A program made the position numbers and the translations under genes. Positions 26,571 to 36,467 of a stretch of DNA of 64,000 bases are shown here, piece after piece (the first letter of the stretch is position 1; each line of letters opens with the position of its first letter). The notes beneath the pieces are model-generated. The model searched no databases. It worked only from the letters and a program-made list of their open reading frames with translations, and was not told the DNA's origin. The DNA is from Segatella copri (GTDB taxonomy: Bacteria > Bacteroidota > Bacteroidia > Bacteroidales > Bacteroidaceae), in assembly GCF_009494395.1 (NCBI RefSeq), contig NZ_VZCB01000060.1, forward strand, positions 1 to 64,000. The letters run 5' to 3'.

Positions 26571-29500
26571 ATGAGGAAACAATTATTCTCTATGATGCTA
26601 TGCCTTGGTGCTGTTGGTGGCGCTTCTTTTGTTGCCCCAATGCCCGCAATGGCTGCTGTTGCACAGGACCAGGTGATCACAGTCAAGGGACAAGTTGTAG
26701 ATGATCAGGGTGAACCTCTGATTGGCGCAACAGTCAAGACTAAGGATGCCAAGACAGGTACAGTTACCGACTTGGATGGTAATTTTGAAATCCGTGTGAA
26801 GGCGAACGCCACTCTTTTTGTAAGCTATCTTGGCTACAAGGAGCGTGAGATTGCAGTACGCGGTCGTGCCATTATTGATGCTATCCAGCTCTCTTCTGAT
26901 GACCATATACTCGACCAGGTGGTTGTCGTAGGTTATGGTACCCAGAAGAAGGCAGACCTTACCGGTTCCGTATCTATCGTCAATGCTGAGGAGATGAAGA
27001 AGGTATCTAATTCCAACATCTCTACCATGCTTGAGGGTAAGGTTGCCGGTGTACAGATTACATCAGACGGTCAGCCTGGTGCAGATCCTAGTGTGAGAAT
27101 TCGTGGTATCGGTTCTTTCGGTAGCACAGCTCCTCTTTATGTCATCGACGGTGTGCCTATGGGTACCACTATCCGTGACTTCTCTCCTAATGATATCGAG
27201 ACCATCCAGATTCTGAAGGATGCTTCTGCGGGTGCCATCTACGGTTCTCGTGCTGCCAATGGTGTCGTTATCATCACTACCAAGAATGGTAAGAAAGACC
27301 AGCCTCTGAAGGTGAACTACTCCGGTTACTTTGGTGTTGACCAGATTCCTGGCGATGTATATGATGTAATGAACGCTGACCAGTATAGCAACTATCTGGG
27401 TCAGGCTTGCAAGAATTCCAACACTCCTCTGCCTGGCGGTTACAAGATGGGCGAGGATGGAATGTATCATTTCCAGGACGAAACCAACACAGATTGGTTT
27501 GACGAGGTATTCAAGACCGGTATCCGCCAGAACCACAACGTAGCCCTCAGCGGTGGTAGCTCTCACAGTACTTATAATGTATCTCTCGACTACTATAACC
27601 AGAAGGGTACCTTGGAAGGTGCAGGCCCTAACTACGAGCGTTATACTGCCCGTGTCAACAACACTATGGACACCAAGTTCGTGAAGTTCCGTACCAGCAT
27701 GGTTTACTCTCACTCTAACCAGGACAACATGGGTCTTTCCAATGCCTCAGAGTATGTTCAGGGTCTTTACGGTGATGTAACCAACGTGCTCCGTGGTACA
27801 CTTCTGATGCAGCCTACCATCAAGGCTTACGATAACTCTACATGGGTTCTCGATGACAAGGTGGGTGCAGCCAACGGTTATCGCTACGATGCTTACGGTT
27901 ATGGTGTTTACTATGATGGCGTACATGGTGATATCTCTGCTTCTAACCCATTGTTGGTTAACAATATGTTGCAGCGCAATACATTGGTTGACCGCTTCGT
28001 AGGTACAGCTTCTGCTGATGTTGACCTGTTGGGTATGGTAGGCATCAAGAGCAAGAACCATGGTCTTCACTATAATGTAAACCTCTCTTACAGCAAGACA
28101 GAGGCTAAGGATAAGACCTGGATTCCTTCCTGGATTCAGAGCAACCGTGTATATCTCGCCAAGGAGAATGAGCGCCTCACCAAGGGTTCACGCAACTACA
28201 GCGATGCCCTGGTTGAGAATACCATTACATACGATGGAAAGATTGGCAAGCACAACATCAACCTGCTCGCCGGTATGACTTACGAGGAAGAGAATACCAA
28301 CCTCCTGACTGGTTGGGGTATCAACTTCACAGAGCCATACTTCCTCCAGCTCCAGAACGCCAAGAATACTTACTCAGAGTCATTCGAGTTTAAGCATAGC
28401 CTGGCATCATACGTAGGTCGTTTGAACTATAACTATGATGAGAAATACCTGCTTTCTGCAGTAGTACGTCGTGATGGTAGCTCTCGCTTGAGCAAGAACA
28501 TCCGTTGGGCAACCTTCCCATCTGTATCTTTAGGTTGGCGTTTCGATAAGGAGAAGTTCTTCCCTATCAGCCGCGACATCGTTAACATGTTCAAGATTCG
28601 TGCCAGCTACGGTGAGCTCGGTAACGAGAACATCGGTGAGTACCAGTATATGGCTACCATGAACCGTAACAACATGACTTACAGCTTCGGCAACAGTCCT
28701 GTAACCGGTTCTGCCGTTTCTACCTTCGTGAACAACGATATCGCCTGGGAGAAGAAGAAGACCACCAACGTGGGTATCGACCTGGCAATGTTCAACAACC
28801 GTTTGGAGTTCACTGCCGAGTGGTATAAGAACAAGTCAGAAGACCTGCTTTACTCAGTTCCTGTGCCAGCACAGACCGGTGTATCCAACACCGCTGTAAC
28901 CATGAACGCTGCCTCTATGGAGAACAGTGGTTTCGAGTTCAGCGCTACCTACCGCAACCACGATCATGCCCTCAAGTATGATATCAGCGCCAACGTAAGT
29001 ACCCTGAAGAACAAGGTAACCTCTCTGGGTATCGGTAAGGATTCATACATTTCTGGTGCATACGCTACTTACGTAGGTCAGGAGATTGGTCAGTTCTACG
29101 GTTGGGTTTACAAGGGAATCGCCCGTACTCAGGAAGATTTGGACAACAATGCTGTTCAGCAGGGTGCCAATGTCGGTGACTGCCTCTATGAGGATATCTC
29201 AGGTCCTGACGGAACTCCTGATGGCGTAATCGATGCTTACGACCAGACCGTATTGGGCAGTGGTCTTCCAAAGGTAAACTTCGGTTTGAGCACTCACTTG
29301 GAGTATAAGGGTTTCGACCTCAACATCTCTACATACGGAGTATTGAATTATCACGTATCAGATGATATCTATAACAGTTTGAACTCTTGCTACGGCTATG
29401 GCAACAAGGAAGTAGGCATGCTGGATGCCAACCGCTGGTCAGAGGATGGTTCTACCTACCTCTCTAGTGTTCCACGCACCTATGCAGCCAACAACGCTAC

Positions 29501-29777
29501 CTTGGCATGGAACGACCTCTTCAGCTCTCGCAAGATTCAGAATGCTGCTTACTGGAAGATAGCCAACGTAGAGTTGGGCTACAACTTCCCAGACAAGTGG
29601 TTTGGTGGATATGTAAATGGTGTACGTCTCTATGTATCAGCACAGAACCTCTACACCTTCACAGGCTATCATGGATATAATGTAGACTATGCTGGCGGTA
29701 CCTTTACCCCAGGTTACAACTTCTGCTCTTTCCCAAGTGCAAGAACATTCATGTGTGGTCTCCACTTCACATTCTAA
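26571..29777 (+). CDS. SusC-like TonB-dependent transporter of the arabinan locus
   Basis: A 1068-residue SusC/RagA protein. After the signal (MPAMAAVAQ) come the carboxypeptidase-like domain (VKGQVVDDQGEPLIGATVKT), the TonB-box region (ILDQVVVVGYGTQKKADLTG) and the plug (LEGKVAGVQI, VRIRGIGSFG, DASAGAIYGSRAANGVVIIT). A long barrel ends in MCGLHFTF. It imports oligosaccharides with the SusD partner 49 nt downstream. The neighbouring GH43 and GH51 enzymes suggest arabino-oligosaccharides. It is poorly similar to the starch SusC outside the family motifs. Confidence 0.93.
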   Translation: MRKQLFSMMLCLGAVGGASFVAPMPAMAAVAQDQVITVKGQVVDDQGEPLIGATVKTKDAKTGTVTDLDGNFEIRVKANATLFVSYLGYKEREIAVRGRAIIDAIQLSSDDHILDQVVVVGYGTQKKADLTGSVSIVNAEEMKKVSNSNISTMLEGKVAGVQITSDGQPGADPSVRIRGIGSFGSTAPLYVIDGVPMGTTIRDFSPNDIETIQILKDASAGAIYGSRAANGVVIITTKNGKKDQPLKVNYSGYFGVDQIPGDVYDVMNADQYSNYLGQACKNSNTPLPGGYKMGEDGMYHFQDETNTDWFDEVFKTGIRQNHNVALSGGSSHSTYNVSLDYYNQKGTLEGAGPNYERYTARVNNTMDTKFVKFRTSMVYSHSNQDNMGLSNASEYVQGLYGDVTNVLRGTLLMQPTIKAYDNSTWVLDDKVGAANGYRYDAYGYGVYYDGVHGDISASNPLLVNNMLQRNTLVDRFVGTASADVDLLGMVGIKSKNHGLHYNVNLSYSKTEAKDKTWIPSWIQSNRVYLAKENERLTKGSRNYSDALVENTITYDGKIGKHNINLLAGMTYEEENTNLLTGWGINFTEPYFLQLQNAKNTYSESFEFKHSLASYVGRLNYNYDEKYLLSAVVRRDGSSRLSKNIRWATFPSVSLGWRFDKEKFFPISRDIVNMFKIRASYGELGNENIGEYQYMATMNRNNMTYSFGNSPVTGSAVSTFVNNDIAWEKKKTTNVGIDLAMFNNRLEFTAEWYKNKSEDLLYSVPVPAQTGVSNTAVTMNAASMENSGFEFSATYRNHDHALKYDISANVSTLKNKVTSLGIGKDSYISGAYATYVGQEIGQFYGWVYKGIARTQEDLDNNAVQQGANVGDCLYEDISGPDGTPDGVIDAYDQTVLGSGLPKVNFGLSTHLEYKGFDLNISTYGVLNYHVSDDIYNSLNSCYGYGNKEVGMLDANRWSEDGSTYLSSVPRTYAANNATLAWNDLFSSRKIQNAAYWKIANVELGYNFPDKWFGGYVNGVRLYVSAQNLYTFTGYHGYNVDYAGGTFTPGYNFCSFPSARTFMCGLHFTF

Positions 29778-29826
29778 TAATGAGAATAGACAAGTATAAG
29801 AATCATTATTTAAAAGAACATTTGAT

Positions 29827-31584
29827 ATGAAACTATATAAATTATCATTAGCTCTCTTCCTTGGCCTCGGTGCAATGGCTACTACATCATGTGAGGACAA
29901 GTTGGAGGTAACAAATCCAAACCAGCAGACCACCGGAACCTTCGGTTTCAATGCAGATGATTTGGAGGAGTGCGTTATTGCAGCATACAACCATATCCGT
30001 ATGGAAGGTTCTTCGGCACGTGTGGGTTATACCCTCGATGTGACACGTGGCGATGAGGTTTGGAACTCATCACAGGTATGGTATATGCCATTCGACGACA
30101 TGAACGACCCAGTAACAGACGAAATCTCCATGTGGCCTTGGCGTGAGGCTTACTATACTATTAATGTATGTAACTTCATCCTTTCACGTACCACAGGTGA
30201 TGATGCTTCGCTCTCAGAGACCATGAAGAAGATCAAGGGACAGGCGCTCTTCCTCCGCGGTTATTCATACTATACATTGGCAGGATATTACCAGAATCCT
30301 GCGCTGATTACTGATTATGCCAACTATTCTTCTCTGGATGGTCTCTATGGCAAGAACAGTACCTACGATGATGTGCTCGACCAGGTGGAGAAGGATTTCG
30401 CAGAGGCTATGACTCTCCTCCCATCTCGCGATGCAGGTGGTCAGTGGGCTAAGGGTCGTGCAACCTGCGGTGCTGCTGCCGGTTACTATGCCCGCACTCT
30501 GATGCAGCGTCATAAGTACAGCGAAGCACTCACCGTACTCAAGGACATCATGAACAAGAAGTATGGCTCTTACAAGCTGATGGCCAACTATGGCGACAAC
30601 TTCCGTGAGGGTTCTGCTTACGAGAACAATGACGAGAGCCTCTTCGAGATTCAGTATCTCGACTACGGTTCACAGGGTGTGGATGATGAGTGGACTCCAG
30701 TCAATACAAGCCCTAACGCTACACAGGGACATGCCGTTGAGTCTAACTTCGCTCCAGGTAGATTCGGTGGATGGGCTGACCTCTCAGCTTCTCCATGGTT
30801 GTACAACCTCTTCAAGCAGGAGCGTACCAAGGAAGGTAAGTTGGATCCACGTCTCTACTGGACCATCGGTACATACGAGACTGACTGGGTTGGTTTTGAG
30901 AATGGTAACGTAGCTTACAAGACCGAGATGACAGCTTCTGATACCATCATAACCAACAACAACTATGGTGGTCTTCCTATCGCTAAGTGGACCAATTTCC
31001 GTACCAACCTTTATGATAAGGTGACAACCGGTCTTCATTGCGGTATCAACCTCCGCATGATGCGTTACTCAGACGTTTTGCTCCGTGCAGCAGAGTGCGA
31101 GAACGAGGTGAACGGTCCTACACAGCAGGCTATCGACTGGATTAACCAGGTTCGTGAGCGTGCCAACCTGAAGGACTTGAAGCTTTCAGACTTCAATAGC
31201 AAGGATAAGCTCTTCGAGCAGATTGCCAATGTAGAGCGTCCTAAGGAGTTCGGTTGCGAGTACGGTCGTGGTTACGACCTGATCCGTTGGGGATTCTTCT
31301 ATGATCAGGGTCATTTGGCTCAGTTGAAGGAGCACGGAACCTTCCGTCGTTCTCCATACAAGGCAAAGGAGCCGGTAAGCTACTCTTTGGTAGGTGTTGA
31401 TTCTGAGGTGAAGAGCTCTTACGATACATACGTACCAGGTCATGAGTTCCTGCCTATCTATCAGGGTTTGTTGAATGATAACCCTAACCTGACAGGTAAC
31501 TCAGCTAATACGAATACGGATAACTCATCTGATTTCTTCGGAAGAGGTTGGACAGTTCATCCAGTAGTAGACTTGAGCAAGTAA
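29827..31584 (+). CDS. SusD-like lipoprotein of the arabinan locus
   Basis: A 585-residue RagB/SusD-family lipoprotein. The signal MKLYKLSLALFLGLGAMATT ends at Cys22, followed by EDKLEVTNPNQQT. Family helices include KGQALFLRGYSYYTLAGYYQ, and the C-terminal signature is LRMMRYSDVLLRAAECENEV with DWINQVRERANL and EFGCEYGRGYDLIRWGFF. It caps the SusC transporter and binds the incoming oligosaccharide. It is followed after 85 nt, including a hairpin, by the glycan-binding lipoprotein. Confidence 0.92.
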   Translation: MKLYKLSLALFLGLGAMATTSCEDKLEVTNPNQQTTGTFGFNADDLEECVIAAYNHIRMEGSSARVGYTLDVTRGDEVWNSSQVWYMPFDDMNDPVTDEISMWPWREAYYTINVCNFILSRTTGDDASLSETMKKIKGQALFLRGYSYYTLAGYYQNPALITDYANYSSLDGLYGKNSTYDDVLDQVEKDFAEAMTLLPSRDAGGQWAKGRATCGAAAGYYARTLMQRHKYSEALTVLKDIMNKKYGSYKLMANYGDNFREGSAYENNDESLFEIQYLDYGSQGVDDEWTPVNTSPNATQGHAVESNFAPGRFGGWADLSASPWLYNLFKQERTKEGKLDPRLYWTIGTYETDWVGFENGNVAYKTEMTASDTIITNNNYGGLPIAKWTNFRTNLYDKVTTGLHCGINLRMMRYSDVLLRAAECENEVNGPTQQAIDWINQVRERANLKDLKLSDFNSKDKLFEQIANVERPKEFGCEYGRGYDLIRWGFFYDQGHLAQLKEHGTFRRSPYKAKEPVSYSLVGVDSEVKSSYDTYVPGHEFLPIYQGLLNDNPNLTGNSANTNTDNSSDFFGRGWTVHPVVDLSK

Positions 31585-31593
31585 CAATATTCA

Positions 31594-31631
31594 TTATCTC
31601 AAGGGGCAGGATTACCTGCCTCATGAGATAA
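31594..31631 (+). promoter_or_regulatory. Intra-operon hairpin between SusD and the binding lipoprotein
   Basis: TTATCTCA and GGGGCAGG pair with CCTGCCTC and TGAGATAA around ATTA. No T-run follows, so it may protect the susCD part of the message or lower downstream expression rather than fully terminate. Confidence 0.55.
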
Positions 31632-31669
31632 AACTAAACAATTCACATATTTATAATATAGAATATAAT

Positions 31670-33649
31670 ATGAAACACCTAAATAAATTAGCATCTGTCT
31701 TCTGCGTAGCTGCAATGGCATTGACAGCGATGACTGGATGCGAGGGAAGTGACATGTTCAGTGTTAACTCTCCTGATTGGATTTCAGAAAAGATAGACTC
31801 CATCAATGCCGCTAAGGGCAATGACAATGCATTGCCAGAAGGTGAAGAGGATGTTTACACAGTCGGTGCTACTGACTATTCTACAGGTTGGTGGACAGCC
31901 TTCTCCAAGTACTATGTCATTCCTGATGGCAAGACCTGGAATGCCGTGTTCAATCTGAACATCAACCCATCGGCTCCTAATACCTACAAGAACTTCGCCC
32001 TCGTCCTTGCTAGTGATGATGATCGTGGTGGCGCTAACTATAAGGAGTATGGAGCTATCCGTTTCGATAATCAGCCTAGCGGTAACTCTGAGTGGGGTGA
32101 TTATATTGATAGAAGTGGTGTAGTAAGTGATCTTACTTTTGAAAAAGATACCGACGAAGGCGTACAGAAGCTCGGTGGTACAGTGGTTCTTACTGTTGAC
32201 CGTTCTGACCCTAATGCCTTCAGCGTCAAGATTACCAACGGAACTGTAACCAAGACATACAAGCAGGCTACCCCTCTCCCAAATCTCAATCCTGATGCAA
32301 GCGATACCAATATCCGTGCATTCCTTGTACCGGAAGGTTCTTACATCAACTTCCTCCAGTCTAACCTCGAACCTATCGGTGGTTTCACTTCTGCAGAGGA
32401 TAAGCAGCCTCTTTCTATGGAGTTGCACTCTGTTCCTAAGAAGGTAATGGTAGGTACATCTCTTGAGGATGCAATGGCTAACGTTTCTGCTACCATTACA
32501 TTCGAGACTGGCATTACCAAGGAGGTTCCTGCTGCTGAACTCGGATTCGTGGCTGTTCCTAACATGGATCAGGTTGGTGTGAAGACACTCGTTGCTATCT
32601 ACAACAAGACATTCAAGAACGAGAACTGCAGTTCTCCTATCACAGGTCAGGCTCAGTTCAGCGTTGTTGACAAGATGTTCAACAGCCTGGGTGCTACCGA
32701 CAACTCAACTCCATTCTTCGGTGTTCTGTCAGATCCAGTAAAGGTAGCTCCTCATGAGACTCAGGTGATGCAGTTTACCAACTATACCAATGGTGGTAAT
32801 AACTGGGAAAACTTCCTCGTTGTAATGGTAAACGGTGCTGGAACAGAATACGGTGTTACCCGTGCCGACTGCTTCGGTTGGGGTGCTGCTTATGACGGCA
32901 AGGCAACTCCATTCGGTGCTCCTGATAACTGGGCTACATGGCTCGCTGACATGGATGGCGCCAAGGTTACCCTCTATACAACCAACAATGGTGATGGCAC
33001 TGTTGATATCAAGTACGATATCCTGGCAGCCAATGGACATAAGTATCACATGGGCTACACTGGAATCTCTGGCGTAGATCCTAACGACTTCTTCGTCAAG
33101 CTCTCTCTTGAGAAGGCTCACCTCGAGTTTGATACCGTCATTGGTAATGAGGACAATACTTCTGCTTTCTTCGGAGCTCTCTCTAATGTGTTTGATGTTC
33201 CTGCAGGCAAGACCGTTTCTACTCAGTTCGTCAACTACACAGCTGGTGGTTCTAACTGGTTCAACTTCGTAGCAGTTCTTGTCAACAAGGCAAACGATAA
33301 GGAGTATGCTGCCGTTCGTGCCGACAACTACGGTTGGGGTGCAGGATATGATGCATGTACTCATGCCTGCTCATGGGAAGACTGGGGTGCTTGGCTTACA
33401 GCCATGGATGGTGCCAAGGTTCAGCTCTCTGTAACCAATGTAGGTAATGGTACAGCCAACATCAAGGCAACCATGATAGGCAACAATGGTGTAACCTACA
33501 CCCAGACCTATAATGGCATCAACAACATCGATGCCAATGACCTGGCGTTCAAGCTCACTATAGAGAAGGCTCATCTCGTATTCGACCTTCCTTTCGCAAA
33601 TTCATCATTTGCTGCCCGCAAGCATTACTCACGTGCACATCGCAGATAA
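31670..33649 (+). CDS. Surface glycan-binding lipoprotein with three copies of an unnamed beta-sandwich domain
   Basis: A 659-residue lipoprotein (lipobox LTAMTGC, Cys24). Three related domains are visible at about 66-237, 340-488 and 491-639, with a shorter Ig-like linker at about 240-333. Domains 2 and 3 align closely: FFG.LS, QF.NYT.GG.NW.NF, EY...RAD..GWGA.YD, W..WL..MDGAKV, NGDGT/VGNGT, and EKAHL.FD. Domain 1 is more diverged (KNFALVLAS, KEYGAIRFDNQ). The repeated exposed Trp residues suit sugar binding. It sits directly after SusCD, where surface glycan-binding proteins usually lie. The same domain occurs in the GH43 protein downstream. The tail (FAARKHYSRAHRR) is oddly basic. Confidence 0.82.
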   Translation: MKHLNKLASVFCVAAMALTAMTGCEGSDMFSVNSPDWISEKIDSINAAKGNDNALPEGEEDVYTVGATDYSTGWWTAFSKYYVIPDGKTWNAVFNLNINPSAPNTYKNFALVLASDDDRGGANYKEYGAIRFDNQPSGNSEWGDYIDRSGVVSDLTFEKDTDEGVQKLGGTVVLTVDRSDPNAFSVKITNGTVTKTYKQATPLPNLNPDASDTNIRAFLVPEGSYINFLQSNLEPIGGFTSAEDKQPLSMELHSVPKKVMVGTSLEDAMANVSATITFETGITKEVPAAELGFVAVPNMDQVGVKTLVAIYNKTFKNENCSSPITGQAQFSVVDKMFNSLGATDNSTPFFGVLSDPVKVAPHETQVMQFTNYTNGGNNWENFLVVMVNGAGTEYGVTRADCFGWGAAYDGKATPFGAPDNWATWLADMDGAKVTLYTTNNGDGTVDIKYDILAANGHKYHMGYTGISGVDPNDFFVKLSLEKAHLEFDTVIGNEDNTSAFFGALSNVFDVPAGKTVSTQFVNYTAGGSNWFNFVAVLVNKANDKEYAAVRADNYGWGAGYDACTHACSWEDWGAWLTAMDGAKVQLSVTNVGNGTANIKATMIGNNGVTYTQTYNGINNIDANDLAFKLTIEKAHLVFDLPFANSSFAARKHYSRAHRR

Positions 33650-33672
33650 GAGATTTTTGAAATAGTATGAGA

Positions 33673-33717
33673 AGGCATGACCTATGCGGAAACACATTCC
33701 CATAGGTCTGCCTTTTT
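33673..33717 (+). terminator. Terminator after the binding lipoprotein
   Basis: AGGCATGACCTATG pairs with CATAGGTC-TGCCT around a 14-nt loop and is followed by TTTTT. It separates susCD plus the lipoprotein from the GH43 genes, which may have a weaker promoter or depend on readthrough. Confidence 0.8.
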
Positions 33718-33777
33718 GCATCATATCAGAAGTCTTGGTTTTCTTTTTACAAATCAATAATTAAACTCAATCAAGTT

Positions 33778-36429
33778 ATGAAGAAATTATTACTCTCTAT
33801 GTTGGGGCTTGCTGCCATCGGTGCTACTGCCCAGACACAGGTCTGCGACAACGACCTGACGAATGCTTATACGTCGAGATCATATAGTAAGCGTGTGGTT
33901 TGCCACGACCCGTCTATCGTGGTAGATGACATCACCAACCCTAGCTCGCCTACCTATTATATATATGGTTCTCATCTGGGTAGGGGCAAGACCACTGCGG
34001 CAAGCAACTACCAGGAATGGACTTCGTTCAAGGCGGGCGAGGAAGCTGCCGGCAATGTGAACAGTCTCTTTGCCAACAAGCAGGGCACATTGGTTAATTA
34101 TTCCATTGCCTATCAGTCGCATGTTGTCACCGAAGTGAAGAACAGCAAGGGCGAGAACGTGAAGTTCGGCAACTTCAATGCCCACGGCTGGCAGTATAAA
34201 GGCTATAATGTGCAGGGCAATCAGTGGGCACCAGACATCGTATATAACAAAACCATGAAGAAATGGTGTATGTATATGAGTCTGAATGGCGAAAACTGGT
34301 GTTCTTCCATCGTATGCTTTGTTTCTGATAACATCGAAGGACCTTGGGTTTATCAGGGACCAGTAGTTTTCTCCGGTTTCCAGGGCTCATACGCTCATAA
34401 CTCATACGCTGCTGCGGATGACTGGAAGCATACCGACTATGCCATCGCCACTGGCGAAACCGCTCTTCCTACTCGTTATAAGAATGGTAAGAGTTGGGGA
34501 ACCTATTGGCCAAACTGTATCGACCCATGCGTCTTCTATGATGACAACGACAACCTCTGGATGAGCTACGGCTCCTGGTCGGGTGGTATCTTTATGATTA
34601 AGTTGGATAAGACCAATGGTCTCCGCGACTATACCTACACCTTCCCTTACGAGGTGAATGGCAAGGTCACCACTCCGGGTGCTGCCAGTGCCAACTGCAC
34701 CAGCGACCCTTACTTCGGCAAGAAGATAGCGGGTGGATATTATGTATCGGGAGAGGCTAGCTATATTCAGAAGATAGGCAAGTACTACTTCCTCTTCATG
34801 AGCTATGGTGGCTTGAAAAGCGATGGCGGTTACCAGATGCGCATCTTCCGTTCTGAGAATCCTGACGGACCTTACGTAGACTGCTATGGTACATCGGCAC
34901 TCTTCAAGAGTTATAAGATGAACTATAGTGCTACCACAGCCGACAACCGTGGCGTATTGCTCTTTGGCGGTTACCAGTGGGATGCAATGAGCGGTGCTGA
35001 AATAGCACAGGGTCACAACTCTGCGTTCGTAGACAAGCAGAACCGTTCTTTCGTGGTTTACCACACCCGTTTCAGCAATGGTGGCGAGGGTCATCAGGTT
35101 CGTGTTCATCAGCTCTTCCTCAATGACGAGGGGTGGTTGATGGCAGCTCCATTTGAGTTTGACGGCGAGACCATCACCGATGCAGCTATCGCTTCCAAGG
35201 CATCTATCGCAGATGCTGACATTGCAGGCGACTATCAGTTCATGCGTCATCAGTATGGTCAGAACACCAAGGCAAAGGCTTTCGAGACTCCTGTGAACAT
35301 CACTCTCAATGCCGATGGAACCATCACTGGTGCCGAGAAGGGAACCTGGAAGCGTACGGCTGGTACTGATTACATCCACCTGACTATCAATGATGTAGTA
35401 TATCGTGGCGTACTGGTTAATCAGACCATCGACTATACCAATATCCCAGCCATCGCCATCTCTGCTCTCTCTTCATCAAGCGGTAGCCTGACTATGGGAC
35501 AGAACAACTTCACCTATCAGCAGGAGGTTTGGGCTGTGAAGGCAGATGCCAAGGCTGCCATCAAATATACAGTCAATAATCTGACTCTGCCATTCGCAGA
35601 CGGTGCCACCCTGAATGCGGCTCCTTCTCTGCCTACTCAGGGCAAGATGGGTGCTAATATCTCCTGGAAGTCAAGCGATACTTCTATCCTGACCGATGAC
35701 GGCAAGGTGAACGGTAAAGGCAAGGTTACTATGACCATGACAATCAGCAAGGATGAGTATGAGTATGTGAAGGATTATTCCCTGAATATCGATGCTGATG
35801 CTGAGGAAACTACTCCGGTTTATTATCCTGTTTCTGCACAGAAGAATCTTACGAATGCCTATGCTACCAACCTGAGTCAGGATTATACTGTGAAGGCTGG
35901 CAATAAGGCTCAGTTCAAGTTCTATAACTATACTGTGGGTACAGATAATTTCAAGAGTTGGGTATTGGGTGTTTCCAACGTAGCTCATGGTGCAGCTGGA
36001 TATAAGGAGTATGTGATGTTGCGTAATGATAACTGGGAGAACATTTCCTGGGGCAACATCGGATGTACCAGCGATTTCAACTGGGATACATTTGTGCAGG
36101 ATATGAACGGTTCTCTGGTTGATATGACCGTGGAATATGCAGCTACTGGTACTTTCAAGATGACAGCTGTGATTACTACCAAGGACAAGAAGGTATATCA
36201 TTATTCATATTCTACGACCATCAGCGGCAAGCCAGCCAAGATCAATGTCTTCTTTACTGGTGAGAATTCCTATATCGACGGCTCTAGCCTCGTTGATACC
36301 GGTATCGCTCCTATCGTCATCCAGAAGAAGCAGAATGACGGCAAGTGGTATAATCTCGCTGGTCAGCTGGTGGACAAGAGCTACAAGGGTGTAGTGATTG
36401 TAAATGGAAGAAAGTTTGTGAACAAGTAA
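33778..36429 (+). CDS. Multidomain GH43 arabinanase with C-terminal carbohydrate-binding-like domain
   Basis: An 883-residue exported protein (signal ending IGATAQ). The GH43 five-blade domain covers about 25-470, with carboxylates in VCHDPSIV (Asp44), NCIDPCVFYDD and VSGEASYIQ. A GH43_C-type beta domain follows at about 505-570 (GTWKRTAG, INDVVYRGVLV), as in endo-alpha-1,5-arabinanases. Next come an Ig-like segment (about 598-678, ISWKSSDTSILTDDGKV) and a domain at about 682-833 homologous to the three domains of the upstream binding lipoprotein (QFKFYNYTVG, KEYVMLRNDNW, VQDMNGS). The end (WYNLAGQ..., GVVIVNGRK) is a C-terminal module common in secreted Prevotella proteins. Expected to cut arabinan backbones; exact bond not certain. 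Confidence 0.85.
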   Translation: MKKLLLSMLGLAAIGATAQTQVCDNDLTNAYTSRSYSKRVVCHDPSIVVDDITNPSSPTYYIYGSHLGRGKTTAASNYQEWTSFKAGEEAAGNVNSLFANKQGTLVNYSIAYQSHVVTEVKNSKGENVKFGNFNAHGWQYKGYNVQGNQWAPDIVYNKTMKKWCMYMSLNGENWCSSIVCFVSDNIEGPWVYQGPVVFSGFQGSYAHNSYAAADDWKHTDYAIATGETALPTRYKNGKSWGTYWPNCIDPCVFYDDNDNLWMSYGSWSGGIFMIKLDKTNGLRDYTYTFPYEVNGKVTTPGAASANCTSDPYFGKKIAGGYYVSGEASYIQKIGKYYFLFMSYGGLKSDGGYQMRIFRSENPDGPYVDCYGTSALFKSYKMNYSATTADNRGVLLFGGYQWDAMSGAEIAQGHNSAFVDKQNRSFVVYHTRFSNGGEGHQVRVHQLFLNDEGWLMAAPFEFDGETITDAAIASKASIADADIAGDYQFMRHQYGQNTKAKAFETPVNITLNADGTITGAEKGTWKRTAGTDYIHLTINDVVYRGVLVNQTIDYTNIPAIAISALSSSSGSLTMGQNNFTYQQEVWAVKADAKAAIKYTVNNLTLPFADGATLNAAPSLPTQGKMGANISWKSSDTSILTDDGKVNGKGKVTMTMTISKDEYEYVKDYSLNIDADAEETTPVYYPVSAQKNLTNAYATNLSQDYTVKAGNKAQFKFYNYTVGTDNFKSWVLGVSNVAHGAAGYKEYVMLRNDNWENISWGNIGCTSDFNWDTFVQDMNGSLVDMTVEYAATGTFKMTAVITTKDKKVYHYSYSTTISGKPAKINVFFTGENSYIDGSSLVDTGIAPIVIQKKQNDGKWYNLAGQLVDKSYKGVVIVNGRKFVNK

Positions 36430-36467
36430 TTCTCTTATATATTATAATAAGGTATAATACAAAGAAG

